This document shows, piece by piece, positions 17,012-25,828 of a DNA stretch of 64,000 nucleotides. The DNA is taken from contig CBDCHP010000009.1 of NCBI GenBank assembly GCA_965217265.1, forward strand, positions 62,001 through 126,000, written 5' to 3'. The stretch is from JAGRGG01 sp965217265. Its GTDB lineage: Bacteria > Pseudomonadota > Alphaproteobacteria > Geminicoccales > Geminicoccaceae. A program made the position numbers and the translations under genes. How positions within the stretch are numbered: position 1 is the stretch's first letter; each line of letters opens with the position of its first letter. A model generated the notes under the pieces. The model did no database searches. It worked only from the letters and a program-made list of their open reading frames with translations, and was not told the DNA's origin.

Positions 17012-17314
17012 ACGAAGGTTCCGCCGCGTGACCCCGAGGCCGGGCGCCACGTCCAAGGCCACCTCGTGGCCCAGCCGACGGCACCTTACGACGTGGCGCA
17101 GGCGATCGTGGTGCAAGGGCACGCGCTGAACACGGCCAACGCCCGCATCCAGGAGCTGGAGGCGGCGGGGGCGCGTCCGGCGTCGTCGTGGCCCTGGGGC
17201 CTGCTCGCCGACGCCTTCGGCCGACCCGGCCGCGGCCGCCGAGGACTCGCTGCCGATGCGTCGAAAGACCCCGGCTTCAACGACGGCGGCATGGATCTCG
17301 GTGAGGATTTCTAA
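17012..17314 (+). pseudogene. DUF2076-family remnant lacking its N-terminus
   Basis: Reading frame 2 gives R-D-P-E-A-G-R-H-V-Q-G-H-L-V-A-Q-P-T-A-P-Y and then IVVQGHALNTANARIQELEA, the middle helical block of DUF2076 periplasmic proteins, followed by a shortened linker and an acidic/glycine-rich tail (NDGGMDLGEDF) like the family's C-terminus. The first ~40 residues are missing because the TadE-like gene ends there; only a GTG at 17066 could start an 82-aa product. I read it as a truncated relic at a recombination junction; the family assignment is from memory of its motifs. Confidence 0.55.
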
Positions 17315-17411
17315 CAGTTCGCGTGCTGGCGTGTGAGGATCGTTTAGGTATTCTTGCGCCGCTTCCATCAAACGGCGGGACGTGCCGTGACGGCCCGCAT
17401 TGGCACTGCCG

Positions 17412-18927
17412 CCTTCAGTTGGTGAGTCGGACTTCGAACAGGTCCTTCGCGATCGTCTGGAAGGTAGCGTCGAGTTCGCTGCCGGTGATGGCGCGGAAAT
17501 AGTTGGTGTCGGGGTCGCTGGCGCACGCCTTCAAAGTCGCCTCGGTCGGCCCGCCCGAGGTAATGCCGTCGCTGAAGGCGACGCTGTGGACTTTGATCGG
17601 CGCCTCTTGGGCCACACCCTGCTGTTTGACGGCTTTGCAAGCTTTGAGCAGGATATCGTTGTAGCGTTCCTCGTCGCTCGCGGCGGCGCTGCCGAAGGGG
17701 TTGCTCGCCATGACGTAGCCGTAGGGCGTGAACTTGTCGACGGGGCCGTGGGGGCCGAGCGCGTTGCCATCGAGACCGAAATTGGACGGCATGAAGGCGT
17801 AGGCGCCGCCGCTGTTCTGGCTGTCCTTGCAGGTATCCGGCTGACCCCCTTCCCCTTGCTCGCCGTCGGTCATCAAGATCATGATCTTGCGCACGTTCTT
17901 GCCGTAGGGCGCGCCCTCGGTGAACGGCGGCGTCGGCGAGAGTACGCGCATCCCCCAGCTCACCCCGGGCGCGGCGAGCGTCCCATTGCCTTCGATCGCG
18001 GCGAGCGTGTCGATCTTGGCGCGCATGGCGGCCTCGCTGTCGGTCAGCGGCAGGAGGGGACGATTGACGCAGGTGTAGTTCGGGCCAGGATAGAGGACGT
18101 CGTTGCCGTTGGGCGGCGGCTCGGCGACGCTCCGGTAGCCGTTCATCGTGCCGTTGCTTGGATTGTTGCAGGACGAGAAGTTCCAGGGCGGCGGCTGGTC
18201 GGGTTCGGGCGGGTAAACGTAGGCGTGCCACTTGCCGTCCGTGCCCGCCGAGACCGGGCTGTAGGCGTCGCTGAAGGCATCTGCGCCCCGCCGCTCTAAG
18301 ACGCAGCCCCGCCACGCCGTGCCGGCGAAGAGGGAATGAAAACGTTCCTTGACGAAGCCCGTGTTAATCTTGCCGACGTTGACGGTCGAGTTGAACGGCA
18401 CGATCGCCAGCTTGAACGACACGGCCGGAGGCTTCGTCGCCAAGATCGTGTCGATGAGCCGGTGCGCCGCCACCTTGAGCGCCTCGATGCGCGAGCGCCC
18501 GTTGCCGGCGCTGTTCCGCATCGAGCCGGTGACGTCGACGACCAGCGCCACCTCGAGGTCGATCGCGCCGCGCTCGGCCACGCCCGCCGCCGCCATCTCG
18601 ACCCGCCCCTGCCCGATCCCGGTCAAGAAGGTCGGCACGAACCCTGCCCCCGCCGCCACCGTCACCTTGCCCGCGTCGCCGAACACCACCGCCCGCGTCG
18701 CCACAGGCGCCAGCCAGCCGCGGCCGTAGTTGGCGGCGAACACGTTCTCGGCAATCGCCCGCCGCTGCTCCTCGTCGCCCGCCGACGCGGCGCCGGCGAG
18801 TGCTGCGGCGTCGGACGCCTGCTGCAGGCGCTGCTGCACCAGGGCGGCGCGGACGTAGTCGAAGCCCAAGCCGGCGAAGCCCACCACCAGCGGTAGGCAC
18901 AAGGCGAACAGCAAAATGATCGCCCCG
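17412..18927. repeat. 1516-bp direct repeat, right copy (TadG block B)
   Basis: Counterpart of 10275-11790 at an offset of 7137 bases, bounded by ...CCG|CCTTCAG on the left and ATCGCCCCG|TTTTGG on the right. The two copies are in the same orientation and enclose parAB, OsmC, nitrile hydratase, the TadE pair and the DUF2076 relic, so recombination between them would delete or duplicate that ~7.1 kb block. Confidence 0.93.
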
Positions 18928-18974
18928 TTTTGGTCCCGCCAGAACGACTTAACTTCGCATCGTACGCCGAACAC
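17415..18974 (-). CDS. TadG-like von Willebrand factor A protein, copy B
   Basis: 519 aa, identical to the copy at 10278-11834 except for the first ~17 residues, here MFGVRCEVKSFWRDQNG, which is the more typical TadG leader before GAIILLFALCLPLVV. It has the same vWA motifs (DVTGSM, MTDGE). The GTG start follows GAAGGTGG. It lies convergent to the TadE-like pair. Identity with copy A is very high although flanks differ, so one copy has recently overwritten or been copied from the other. Confidence 0.88.
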   Translation of the reverse strand: MFGVRCEVKSFWRDQNGAIILLFALCLPLVVGFAGLGFDYVRAALVQQRLQQASDAAALAGAASAGDEEQRRAIAENVFAANYGRGWLAPVATRAVVFGDAGKVTVAAGAGFVPTFLTGIGQGRVEMAAAGVAERGAIDLEVALVVDVTGSMRNSAGNGRSRIEALKVAAHRLIDTILATKPPAVSFKLAIVPFNSTVNVGKINTGFVKERFHSLFAGTAWRGCVLERRGADAFSDAYSPVSAGTDGKWHAYVYPPEPDQPPPWNFSSCNNPSNGTMNGYRSVAEPPPNGNDVLYPGPNYTCVNRPLLPLTDSEAAMRAKIDTLAAIEGNGTLAAPGVSWGMRVLSPTPPFTEGAPYGKNVRKIMILMTDGEQGEGGQPDTCKDSQNSGGAYAFMPSNFGLDGNALGPHGPVDKFTPYGYVMASNPFGSAAASDEERYNDILLKACKAVKQQGVAQEAPIKVHSVAFSDGITSGGPTEATLKACASDPDTNYFRAITGSELDATFQTIAKDLFEVRLTN

Positions 18975-19098
18975 GTTCTACGCCACCTTCGATAAAGATG
19001 ACGCAGCTTAAAAGCGTGCTGGTTGCCATCGGCTTAACGAAACGACGGCCCGTTTGTGCCCCGGCGGGAGACGGGCTCCCGCCGGGGTTCGCCGAAGC

Positions 19099-19977
19099 CT
19101 ACTCGGCGGCTTTCGCCGACTCACCCATCTGTTCGGCCTGGGCGCCGCTGTCGGGTCGGGCCTCGCCGAGGCTCGGGATCTCGCCCATGGGCTCGGCCTG
19201 CTCGGCGTAGAAGTCGCCCTTGCCGTCGATCGAGCGGCCGGACGTCCACCTGCCCTGCGGCGGTGGCGCGCCGGTGCGGTCGGTCCCCATGAACATGTAG
19301 GCGAACTTCTTCTGGTCGGGCAGGTCCTCGAACGAGTTCGGCACCGGCGTCACTTTCCCAAGGCCGCCCATGTCCTCGATCGCCGCCAGCCACTGCTCTT
19401 GGTGCATCGTGTCGCGGGCGATCATGAAGGACAGCATGTCCTTCATGTCCGGGCAGTCGGCCATGTTGTGCAGGCGAACGGCGAGCGTGCGGCCGCTCAT
19501 CTCGGCCATGGCGTTGGCCATCATGTCGGCGACGATGTTGCCGCTGGCGTAGATGTGGCTCATGTCGAAGGGCACGCCGTTGCTGTCGACCGGCATCGCC
19601 GAGAGGCCCGACGAGAGCGCGTGGCGCGGCATCATCGCACCGATGATCGCGTCCCTCGGGTTCTGCCCGCCCATCACCGCCCCGACGACGGCGTCCTTCG
19701 CCCCCGCCTCTTGCATCGAGAGCGGCGCGTCGCGCAGGTTCAAGGCGACGGCGTGGCCGAGCATCTCGATGTGCGCCAACTCCTCGGTCGCGGTCGTCAT
19801 CAGCATATCGCGGTACTTGACCGGCCCGCGGGCACCCATCGCCTGGAAGAAGTACTGCATGCAAACCCGGATCTCGCCCTCGACGCCGCCGATCGCCTGC
19901 TGCAGCATCTTGGCGAACATCGGGCTCGGGTTGCCGCACTTGACCGGGTATTGCAGCCGCTTGTCGTGGTAGAACAT
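19099..19977 (-). CDS. Manganese catalase
   Basis: 292 aa. The N-terminus MFYHDKRLQYPVKCGNPSP, the ligand region GGVEGEIRVCMQYFFQAMG and ATEELAHIEMLGHAVA (Glu/His ligands of the dimanganese centre), and ARDTMHQEQWLAAIE (further Glu/His ligands) identify the ferritin-like Mn catalase, which dismutates hydrogen peroxide in the cytoplasm. A GGGAGTGAGCG ribosome site precedes the ATG. Monocistronic-looking; stress regulation is plausible but I found no convincing EcfG promoter upstream. Confidence 0.96.
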   Translation of the reverse strand: MFYHDKRLQYPVKCGNPSPMFAKMLQQAIGGVEGEIRVCMQYFFQAMGARGPVKYRDMLMTTATEELAHIEMLGHAVALNLRDAPLSMQEAGAKDAVVGAVMGGQNPRDAIIGAMMPRHALSSGLSAMPVDSNGVPFDMSHIYASGNIVADMMANAMAEMSGRTLAVRLHNMADCPDMKDMLSFMIARDTMHQEQWLAAIEDMGGLGKVTPVPNSFEDLPDQKKFAYMFMGTDRTGAPPPQGRWTSGRSIDGKGDFYAEQAEPMGEIPSLGEARPDSGAQAEQMGESAKAAE

Positions 19978-20092
19978 CGCTCACTCCCTATGATCGGCGC
20001 GTCGGCGCCCACGCAGCACAAGCCGCCGCCGCCGGGTAGGGTTCCGCGGGCAAATCGTCCTTTGGTCGCGATGTTTTTCCTAACGCAACAAT

Positions 20093-20106
20093 ATCCGACG
20101 TCGGAT
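20093..20106. promoter_or_regulatory. Palindrome site 3 (candidate parS)
   Basis: Perfect ATCCGACGTCGGAT, extendable to an 18-bp palindrome ATATCCGACGTCGGATAT at 20091-20108. Intergenic, just after the PIG-L stop codon and about 115 bp upstream of the Mn catalase start. Confidence 0.7.
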
Positions 20107-20113
20107 ATCGGCC

Positions 20114-20983
20114 TCAGGCGGCGAACAGGGCGCGCAGGCCCTGACCGTCCGTGACGACGCCGCCCTGCTCCAGGATCTCGTGGACGCGGCCGTCCTGCCA
20201 GCGGCGCAGGCGGTAGAGCCCGGCGAACGCCATGTCGGGGGCGGCCGAGCCGCGCGGCAGCACCGTCTCGGCGCCGCGGCGGACGTTGTCGATCATGTGC
20301 GCGGCCAAGCGCAGGTGGTACGGGTTGCGGCGCACCTCGCCCGCGTGGCAGGCGAGTGCGGCCAGCAGGTCGGCGAGGTCGGCGGGCGGCAGCTCGACCA
20401 TCAGGTTCGGGTCCGGCATGGCGCCCCAGAACTCGGTCTCGACGAGGTCGAGCGCAATTTCGCCGCCGAGGCTCTGAAGCGCGTCGAAGCCCAAGTAGTG
20501 CGTGCCGATATGGGCCGGGTGCCGGTCGCCCGCGTGCGGCAGGACGAGGATCGCGGGACGCTCCCGGGCGATCACGTCCTTGATCGTCGCCACCTTCTGC
20601 CGCCAAGCGGCGGGGTCCTCGACGCGGTCCTCCGGCGTCACCGCATCGAGCCCGTCGGGGGCGGCGAGGACGAGCTTGAAGCCCAAGTAACGGCAGGCGG
20701 CCTTCAGCTCGGTGAGGCGGCCGGGGCGGCGCTCCTGCTTCGAGCCCAAGGTGACGGCAAGGTTGACGACGCGCATCTTGGCCTCGCGGGCGAGCCGGAG
20801 CGCCAAGGCACCCGTGACGCACTCGTCGTCCGGGTGCGGTGAGAGGAGGAGCACGCGCGGGGCGGAGGCCGGAAGACTGGGCCGCGGCGGGGGTTCGAGC
20901 CCGCCCAGAGGCAGCCGCCGCCCCTGGTCGAGCAGGCGCAGGTGGTCGGCGACGAAGGCGGCGTAGGGGTTGCCGTGCGACAA
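20114..20983 (-). CDS. PIG-L family deacetylase
   Basis: 289 aa. LLLSPHPDDECVTGALALRLA contains the zinc-binding and catalytic PHPDDE motif (about residues 49-54), and HPAHIGTHYLGFDAL supplies the third zinc ligand. PIG-L/LmbE enzymes remove N-acetyl groups from GlcNAc-containing substrates; the substrate here is unknown. Starts at TTG 20983 with a weak ribosome site. It is flanked on both sides by the TATCCGACGTCGGATA palindrome. Confidence 0.88.
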   Translation of the reverse strand: MSHGNPYAAFVADHLRLLDQGRRLPLGGLEPPPRPSLPASAPRVLLLSPHPDDECVTGALALRLAREAKMRVVNLAVTLGSKQERRPGRLTELKAACRYLGFKLVLAAPDGLDAVTPEDRVEDPAAWRQKVATIKDVIARERPAILVLPHAGDRHPAHIGTHYLGFDALQSLGGEIALDLVETEFWGAMPDPNLMVELPPADLADLLAALACHAGEVRRNPYHLRLAAHMIDNVRRGAETVLPRGSAAPDMAFAGLYRLRRWQDGRVHEILEQGGVVTDGQGLRALFAA

Positions 20984-21009
20984 GGCGTTGTCCGTTTGCG
21001 GAAGAAATT

Positions 21010-21023
21010 ATCCGACGTCGGAT
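21010..21023. promoter_or_regulatory. Palindrome site 4 (candidate parS)
   Basis: Perfect ATCCGACGTCGGAT (16-bp TATCCGACGTCGGATA at 21009-21024), located 27 bp upstream of the PIG-L start in the 135-bp gap before the DUF1194 gene, a gap that holds a second copy 92 bp away. Confidence 0.7.
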
Positions 21024-21101
21024 ACACGCCGGCCGCGGCAATCATGGCCGCGCACCGGCGCGGCTTCAAGACCAAGTTGGCTCGGTCGGATAGCGGGCGT
21101 C

Positions 21102-21115
21102 ATCCGACGTCGGAT
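21102..21115. promoter_or_regulatory. Palindrome site 5 (candidate parS)
   Basis: Perfect ATCCGACGTCGGAT, ending four bases before the stop codon of the DUF1194 gene (minus strand). The spacing from site 4 is 92 bp centre to centre, the closest pair in the set; a half-site-like TCGGATA occurs at 21086-21092 between them. Confidence 0.7.
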
Positions 21116-21118
21116 ATT

Positions 21119-21859
21119 TTAGCGCGCGGCGAGGCGGGCCGGCCCCTCGGGCGCGTCGAAGTGCCCGGCGATCTCCAAGACCAGCTTGCGCCGCACGGCC
21201 GCGGCGAATGGGGTCTTGCCGTCGGCGGTGACGACGAAGCTACCGGGGCCGCCGACGATGCGCTCGGCGAACGCCTGTTCCAGGTCGTAGGAGACCGGGC
21301 GGCCCGAGCAGGCGGTGTCGCGGCACAGGATCGCGAGGCCGTTGATGGTGATCTCCGAGCCGAGCGCGGCGGCGCGGGCGTCGGCCATCGGCACGCCGCC
21401 CCGGTCCCAGGCGCTGTCGGCCGAGAGGTCGATGACCCGGCGGTGGCCCTCGACGTCGTTCTCCTCGATCAGCCCGTGCGCGAAGGTGATCGCGTTGCCG
21501 ATGCTGTTCGAGCCGCGGGCGCGGCGCGGCGCTCGCAAGAGCGCGGCGGCGAAGGCGGCGGCGCTGGCGTCGCCGTCGATCACCGTCCAGGGCACGACGA
21601 CGTCCTGGCTGTCGTGGGAGCCCCACTCGACATACGTGAGCGCGATTTTCTGATCGTAGCCCTGGGCGATGGCGCCGAGCACGGCGGGGTCGGTGATCGC
21701 GTCGGCGTAACCTTCGCGCTGGAAGCGCAGTTCGGCCTCGTCGATCGAACCGGACGCGTCGGCGAGCAGGACCAGTTCGAGGTCGACCCGCTCCTGCGCC
21801 AGAGCCGGGGCGGCGGCGAGGAACGCGGCGGCGAGCAGCGGGCAAAGGACGCGGCGCAT
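21119..21859 (-). CDS. DUF1194 secreted von Willebrand factor A-like protein
   Basis: 246 aa with a Sec signal peptide (residues 1-21, APALAQ). The mature part starts VDLELVLLADASGSIDEAELRFQREGYA, with the D-A-S-G-S MIDAS motif of DUF1194, and continues IALTYVEWGSHDSQDVVVPW and VIDLSADSAWDRGG. Family members are exported proteins of unknown role with a metal-dependent adhesion fold. The ATG start has an AGGAAATGTC site. It is bracketed by palindrome sites 5 and 6. Confidence 0.88.
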   Translation of the reverse strand: MRRVLCPLLAAAFLAAAPALAQERVDLELVLLADASGSIDEAELRFQREGYADAITDPAVLGAIAQGYDQKIALTYVEWGSHDSQDVVVPWTVIDGDASAAAFAAALLRAPRRARGSNSIGNAITFAHGLIEENDVEGHRRVIDLSADSAWDRGGVPMADARAAALGSEITINGLAILCRDTACSGRPVSYDLEQAFAERIVGGPGSFVVTADGKTPFAAAVRRKLVLEIAGHFDAPEGPARLAAR

Positions 21860-21879
21860 GACATTTCCTAAAGGACGGT

Positions 21880-21893
21880 ATCCGGCGTCGGAT
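21880..21893. promoter_or_regulatory. Palindrome site 6 (candidate parS), variant
   Basis: ATCCGGCGTCGGAT, one mismatch from the consensus (A to G in the centre), flanked by T and A to make a 16-bp near-palindrome at 21879-21894. It lies 21 bp upstream of the DUF1194 start, in the divergent region shared with the 729-aa protein at 22092. Confidence 0.55.
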
Positions 21894-22091
21894 ACGGCGG
21901 GCGCGCATCCGCACCGCGAAAGCTAGCCCGCGGGGGCCGTGCGCCTAGCCCCCTTCGGCCCGCAGCATTTCGGCAACAAAAACCTAATCGTGAAAAAGTA
22001 AAGGCAAACAACCGGAACGGGCGGCGACGGCTGGTGCTAGCTAACGAGAGCAACAACATCGCTGAAAACAATCAGGCGGAGGGGAAACGTC

Positions 22092-24281
22092 GTGGCCATT
22101 CAGCTTATCAGCGTCGCGTCCGACGGGACGCAGGCGAACGAGCTCAGTTTCGGCGCCGACGTATCGGCCGACGGCCGCGTCATCGGTCTCCTCACGGGTG
22201 CCGACAACCTCGACCCCAGCGATACGAACGGCAAATTCGATGCCTACGTCCGCAACCTCACTGCCGGCACAACCGAAGCAGTCAGCGTCGGCGACATGGG
22301 CCAGTTCCCGGTCTACGGCAACGTCATCACTGGCTTTCCACAGCCCTACTTGAGCGGGGACGGCCGCTTCGTCGCCTTCGACGTATTTCCCGGCAACCTC
22401 GTGTCGAGCGACGGCAACAACGCGAACGACGTATTCGTGCGCGACCGCCTGCTCGATACGACGACGCGGATCACGACCGACGACACACCCCGCTTCGGCG
22501 GTGATAGCATCCTCAACCGCTTGACCGATATCAGCGACGACGGCCGTAAGGTCGTGTTCGGCACCGGCTCGACGAATTACCTGATGCCGGATGCCAACGG
22601 TGCAGAAGACGATGTCTTCGTCGCCGACCGTGATGCCGGCATCTTCGAGTTGGTCAGTGTCGATCCCGACGGCAACCAGTTCGTTGAGGGCGCGTTCGGC
22701 AATTCGGTCTCGGGCGACAGCAACGTCGTTGGCTTTACCGGCATTGTCCCGGACCCATCGCGCCCAGACCTAACGGTATTTCGCTATTTCTTGCGCGATG
22801 TGGATCAAGACGTCACCATTCCCTTGCCCGCCGGCGACGCGATTGACCTGACCTTTGATGGCGGTCTAGCGCTCATTCGCAACCAGAGCGACGCGATGAG
22901 TGGGCCGCTGCTGCTGTTCGATCGGGCGACGCGGGCCGTCACGGACTTACTCTCGGCCAGCGACGACGATGTCGGGGGCGGCGGAGCCATCTCCGGCGAC
23001 GGCAACATCGTTGCGTTCAGCACCGGCGATGCCGGCCTCGTGCCGGACGACACCAACAATGTTGCAGACGTCTTCATCCTCGATCGCGTCCAAGACCGTG
23101 TCGTCCGGGTCAGCCTCGACGAATCCGGCCGCGAGGCGCAAGGCTATTCGAGCGAGCCGGACCTCTCCTTCGACGGCCGCACGATCGCCTTCAGGAGCGA
23201 GGCGGCCCTCACTGCCGACGACGCCACCGAAGGGGGCTTCAGCGCCTCCGACGTCTACGTCGTCACCCTCGACGCCGTCGCCGTCGCCGACGCGGCGAGC
23301 GCCACGGCCGGCACCCCCACTACCCTCGACGTGCTCGCCAACGACTACGATCTCGACGGCGACGCCCTCGCCCTCACAGGCTTCACCACGCCCGCCGGCG
23401 CCAGCGTGACCCGCGACGACAACGGCACGGTCGGCGACCTGAGCGACGACCGGCTGACGATCACCGCCGACGCCGCCTACCGCGGTCCCTTGAGCCTCAC
23501 CTACACGATCGAGGACGCGGCCGGCAACGAGGGCCGAGCGGCGGTCGACCTGTTCGTGCGCGGCCCCGGCGGCGCGGATGCCTTCCCCAATCTCGTCGAG
23601 AAAGAGGCGGTCGATCCTAGCCTGATCAACGGCGTCGACCCGGATCTCCTCACCGGCGACGGGACCAGCGAGTTCGTCGTCAGCTTCGTCTCAGAGGTGG
23701 CCCGGTTCGAGAACAGCCTCGGCACCTACACCGTGGCCGAAGACGACAACATCGATGCTGTTGAGTTCCTGTTCACGAACGTCGATAGCGCGGCGCCGGG
23801 GGATGAGGTCTCGCTCGGCGTGCCCGACGCGGGCGAGCGCTTCAACCTGTTCGTCCTGCAAGACGGTTTCGGCCAGAACGACGTGATCAGCAGCGGTGAC
23901 ATCGAGGACGACGCCTACAGCCTTTTCTTCAGCGACCCGCTCACGTTCGAGCGTGCGAGCGTGACGAGCGGCGATCCTTCGCTGCGCTACATCTTTTTTG
24001 ATGGGGACACCGTCCTCAACGAAGGGCTCTCCGGCGACGTTCTCCACGCCGCGTCCTACGTCGATGACGCGGGGCGCAATCCGCTCAACACCGGCGGCGA
24101 ACTGCAAGCCCTCTCGGGCTTCGACACGGACGGCCGCCTCCTGATCGGCTTCGAGGACAAGACGCGCGCCGGCGGCGGCAGCGACGACGACTTCAACGAC
24201 GTGGTGGTCGCGATCGAGAAGCGCGATCCGACGACCGGCGCGACGATCGCATTTGGGGATAGCGACGCGATGTTCGGCTAG
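22092..24281 (+). CDS. Large beta-propeller / cadherin-like / DUF4114 protein
   Basis: 729 aa. Residues ~1-395 are repeats of the type VSADGRVIGL, LSGDGRFVAFDV and ISGDGNIVAFST, i.e. TolB/WD40-like propeller blades with D-x-N-x-V-x-D-V-F-V-x-D-R links. About 396-490 form a cadherin/Ig-like domain (VLANDYDLDGDALAL). The C-terminus (about 590-729) fits DUF4114, with GFEDKTRAGGGSDDDFNDVVVAIE. No signal peptide is seen, so if exported it would use another route. GTG start with GGAGGGG site. Composition is less biased than its neighbours in the propeller part. Confidence 0.82.
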   Translation: MAIQLISVASDGTQANELSFGADVSADGRVIGLLTGADNLDPSDTNGKFDAYVRNLTAGTTEAVSVGDMGQFPVYGNVITGFPQPYLSGDGRFVAFDVFPGNLVSSDGNNANDVFVRDRLLDTTTRITTDDTPRFGGDSILNRLTDISDDGRKVVFGTGSTNYLMPDANGAEDDVFVADRDAGIFELVSVDPDGNQFVEGAFGNSVSGDSNVVGFTGIVPDPSRPDLTVFRYFLRDVDQDVTIPLPAGDAIDLTFDGGLALIRNQSDAMSGPLLLFDRATRAVTDLLSASDDDVGGGGAISGDGNIVAFSTGDAGLVPDDTNNVADVFILDRVQDRVVRVSLDESGREAQGYSSEPDLSFDGRTIAFRSEAALTADDATEGGFSASDVYVVTLDAVAVADAASATAGTPTTLDVLANDYDLDGDALALTGFTTPAGASVTRDDNGTVGDLSDDRLTITADAAYRGPLSLTYTIEDAAGNEGRAAVDLFVRGPGGADAFPNLVEKEAVDPSLINGVDPDLLTGDGTSEFVVSFVSEVARFENSLGTYTVAEDDNIDAVEFLFTNVDSAAPGDEVSLGVPDAGERFNLFVLQDGFGQNDVISSGDIEDDAYSLFFSDPLTFERASVTSGDPSLRYIFFDGDTVLNEGLSGDVLHAASYVDDAGRNPLNTGGELQALSGFDTDGRLLIGFEDKTRAGGGSDDDFNDVVVAIEKRDPTTGATIAFGDSDAMFG

Positions 24282-24282
24282 T

Positions 24283-24429
24283 ACGCTTCGCGTCCGCTGC
24301 GCGGGGCTTCTCTCTTCTCTTTTTTGCAAGTGTTAACGTTGGAGATTGGCCTCAACGCCGAGGGCCAGCCTCGGACGGGAGCAAAAAAGAGAAAAAAAGC
24401 CCGCGCGGCGAGCGCACGCGCGAGCGTTC
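24283..24429. repeat. Dispersed palindromic intergenic element, copy 4
   Basis: 147 bp, ACGCTTCGCGTCCGCTGCGCGGGGC, T-tract, TTGCAAGTGTTAACG, inner hairpin around GGCCTCAACGCCGAGGGCC, A-tract, GCCCGCGCGGCGAGCGCACGCG, GCGTTC. Convergent position: the left end starts one base after the TAG of the 729-aa gene. On the minus strand the right end reads TGAACGC, whose TGA is the stop of the propeller-like gene. Palindrome site 7 abuts its right end. Confidence 0.9.
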
Positions 24430-25828
24430 ATCCGACGTCGGATACGAGCGCCCTCTCGGCGGGTTCGCGCACCGTACCGGTCGGCCCCGGCAGGGCCGTG
24501 GCATCGAGGACGACGACCGCGCGACGGCCGTTCAGCATCGCGTTGGCGGCGATCTTGTTCTCGTCCTTGGACCAAGCCGGGTGCGGGTCGCAGCGGCGCG
24601 AGCGCAAACCTTCCGGGCCGCTGTCGAGCCGGGCCGCGACCGTCTCCGCGCCGGTCTCCCGGTCGATCAGCCGCAGCGGGGCGCCGCCGCCCTTGAAGCC
24701 CTCGTTCAGGTAGGCGTCGGTCATCAGCCAGCGCCCGCCCTTGGCCAGCGTCGGGTGGCCGCTGCCGCGCCACTCCCCGAGCGTCTCACGGTCACTGCCG
24801 TCGTGGCGAAAGCGCACGAAGCGCATGGCGCCACCGTCGTCGGGAACGAGGTTCATCAAGATGCGGCCGTCGGCGAGCCAGGAAGGGTGGTGCCCGCCCC
24901 GGTCCCAATCGGTCATCGGCAGGGCGAGGCGAAGGTCGTCGCCCTCGCCCGTGCAGGTCAGCAGCCGGCTGCGCATGGCGCCGGGCCTGTCGGGCAGGTT
25001 CCAGGAACGCAGGACCAGGAACAGCCGCCCGGCGGGTCCGGCCTTGACGTGGAACAGGACGTTGTGGCCCTGGTGGAGCAGGTCGGCGTCGTCCTGCGCC
25101 GCCACGATCTCGGCGAGGCTCAAGATCAGCTCGACCCGGCCGCAGGCGAGGTCGGTGCGCCACACGCCCTCGTTGCCCGAGGCGCCGGCGTCGAACGGCC
25201 GACGGCCGATCAGCGGCTCCGGCACCCCGTAGCCGCTCTGGGTGCGGTTGATGAGGTCGAGCGCCGGCCCGAACGCGGTCTCGCCGTCGTGGCTCAAGGT
25301 GTAGAACGGCCCGTCGAAGGTCTCGGCCGTGCGCGCCTCGACGTCGAGCCTCACGCCGACGCCGCGGCCGTGCTTCAGATCGTTGGTGAAGAGGATGTTA
25401 TCCGACGTCGGATGCCAGTGCAGGTGGGCGCCCAGCTGCAAGGCCCAGCCCTCGGTGCGGTAGACCGGGGTGATCGTCGCGGCCTCAAGGTCGACGACGC
25501 AGACCTCGGCCGTATCGCCCGGCAGGGGGTGGCGGTGGGCGAAGGGTAGGCGGGTGATGGCGAGGCGCCTGCCCGACGGGCTGAACGGGCTGACGTCGAA
25601 GAAGGTGTGCAGGCAGTGCTGCCCGACGGGCGTCGCGATCGTCGCCGGAAGGGTGGGCTCGGCGCCGAAGGCGCCCGCGAACGGGGCGAGGTCTAACGGC
25701 TCGGGCACGAACAGACCGGGATCGGCCACCGGCCCCGACCGCAGGCGCTCGATCAGCCCAAGGCTCCGCCGCGCCTCCTCGCCGAAACCGTCGATCGTCC
25801 GTTTGACGCGCGTTTTCAAGCCCTTCAT
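24428..25828 (-). CDS. Propeller-like protein of unknown function
   Basis: 466 aa. Repeated segments such as HLHWHPTSDNILFTND, HHPSWLADGRILMNLVPDDGG, GHPTLAKGGRWLMTDAY and CDPHPAWSKDENKIAANA have the pattern of TolB/oligogalacturonate-lyase-like beta-propeller blades. No signal peptide; a cytoplasmic product is likely. The ATG overlaps the stop of the GT14 gene (25825-25828), so it is co-expressed with that glycosyltransferase and may act on the same glycan. The gene contains one candidate parS palindrome internally and a second at its 3' end. Confidence 0.72.
   Translation of the reverse strand: MKGLKTRVKRTIDGFGEEARRSLGLIERLRSGPVADPGLFVPEPLDLAPFAGAFGAEPTLPATIATPVGQHCLHTFFDVSPFSPSGRRLAITRLPFAHRHPLPGDTAEVCVVDLEAATITPVYRTEGWALQLGAHLHWHPTSDNILFTNDLKHGRGVGVRLDVEARTAETFDGPFYTLSHDGETAFGPALDLINRTQSGYGVPEPLIGRRPFDAGASGNEGVWRTDLACGRVELILSLAEIVAAQDDADLLHQGHNVLFHVKAGPAGRLFLVLRSWNLPDRPGAMRSRLLTCTGEGDDLRLALPMTDWDRGGHHPSWLADGRILMNLVPDDGGAMRFVRFRHDGSDRETLGEWRGSGHPTLAKGGRWLMTDAYLNEGFKGGGAPLRLIDRETGAETVAARLDSGPEGLRSRRCDPHPAWSKDENKIAANAMLNGRRAVVVLDATALPGPTGTVREPAERALVSDVG
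24430..24443. promoter_or_regulatory. Palindrome site 7 (candidate parS)
   Basis: Perfect ATCCGACGTCGGAT directly next to repeat copy 4. It forms the last codons (S-D-V-G) of the propeller-like protein encoded on the minus strand, overlapping its TGA stop by two bases. Confidence 0.7.
25400..25413. promoter_or_regulatory. Palindrome site 8 (candidate parS), inside the propeller gene
   Basis: Perfect ATCCGACGTCGGAT in the coding sequence of the 466-aa protein, read as H-P-T-S-D-N. It is the rightmost member of the set; none was found from here to 64 kb. Confidence 0.65.

Noticed and set aside
16970..17371. Minus-strand frame beginning MMEAAQEYLNDPHTPARELLE over the DUF2076 relic
   Set aside because: Only the first ~35 residues look protein-like and the remainder is low complexity; the plus-strand DUF2076 match explains the DNA better. 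Kept as uncertain.
20020..20045. GGAAC on the minus strand upstream of Mn catalase as an EcfG promoter
   Set aside because: No GGTT or CGTT at 16-17 bases; only GCTT is present.
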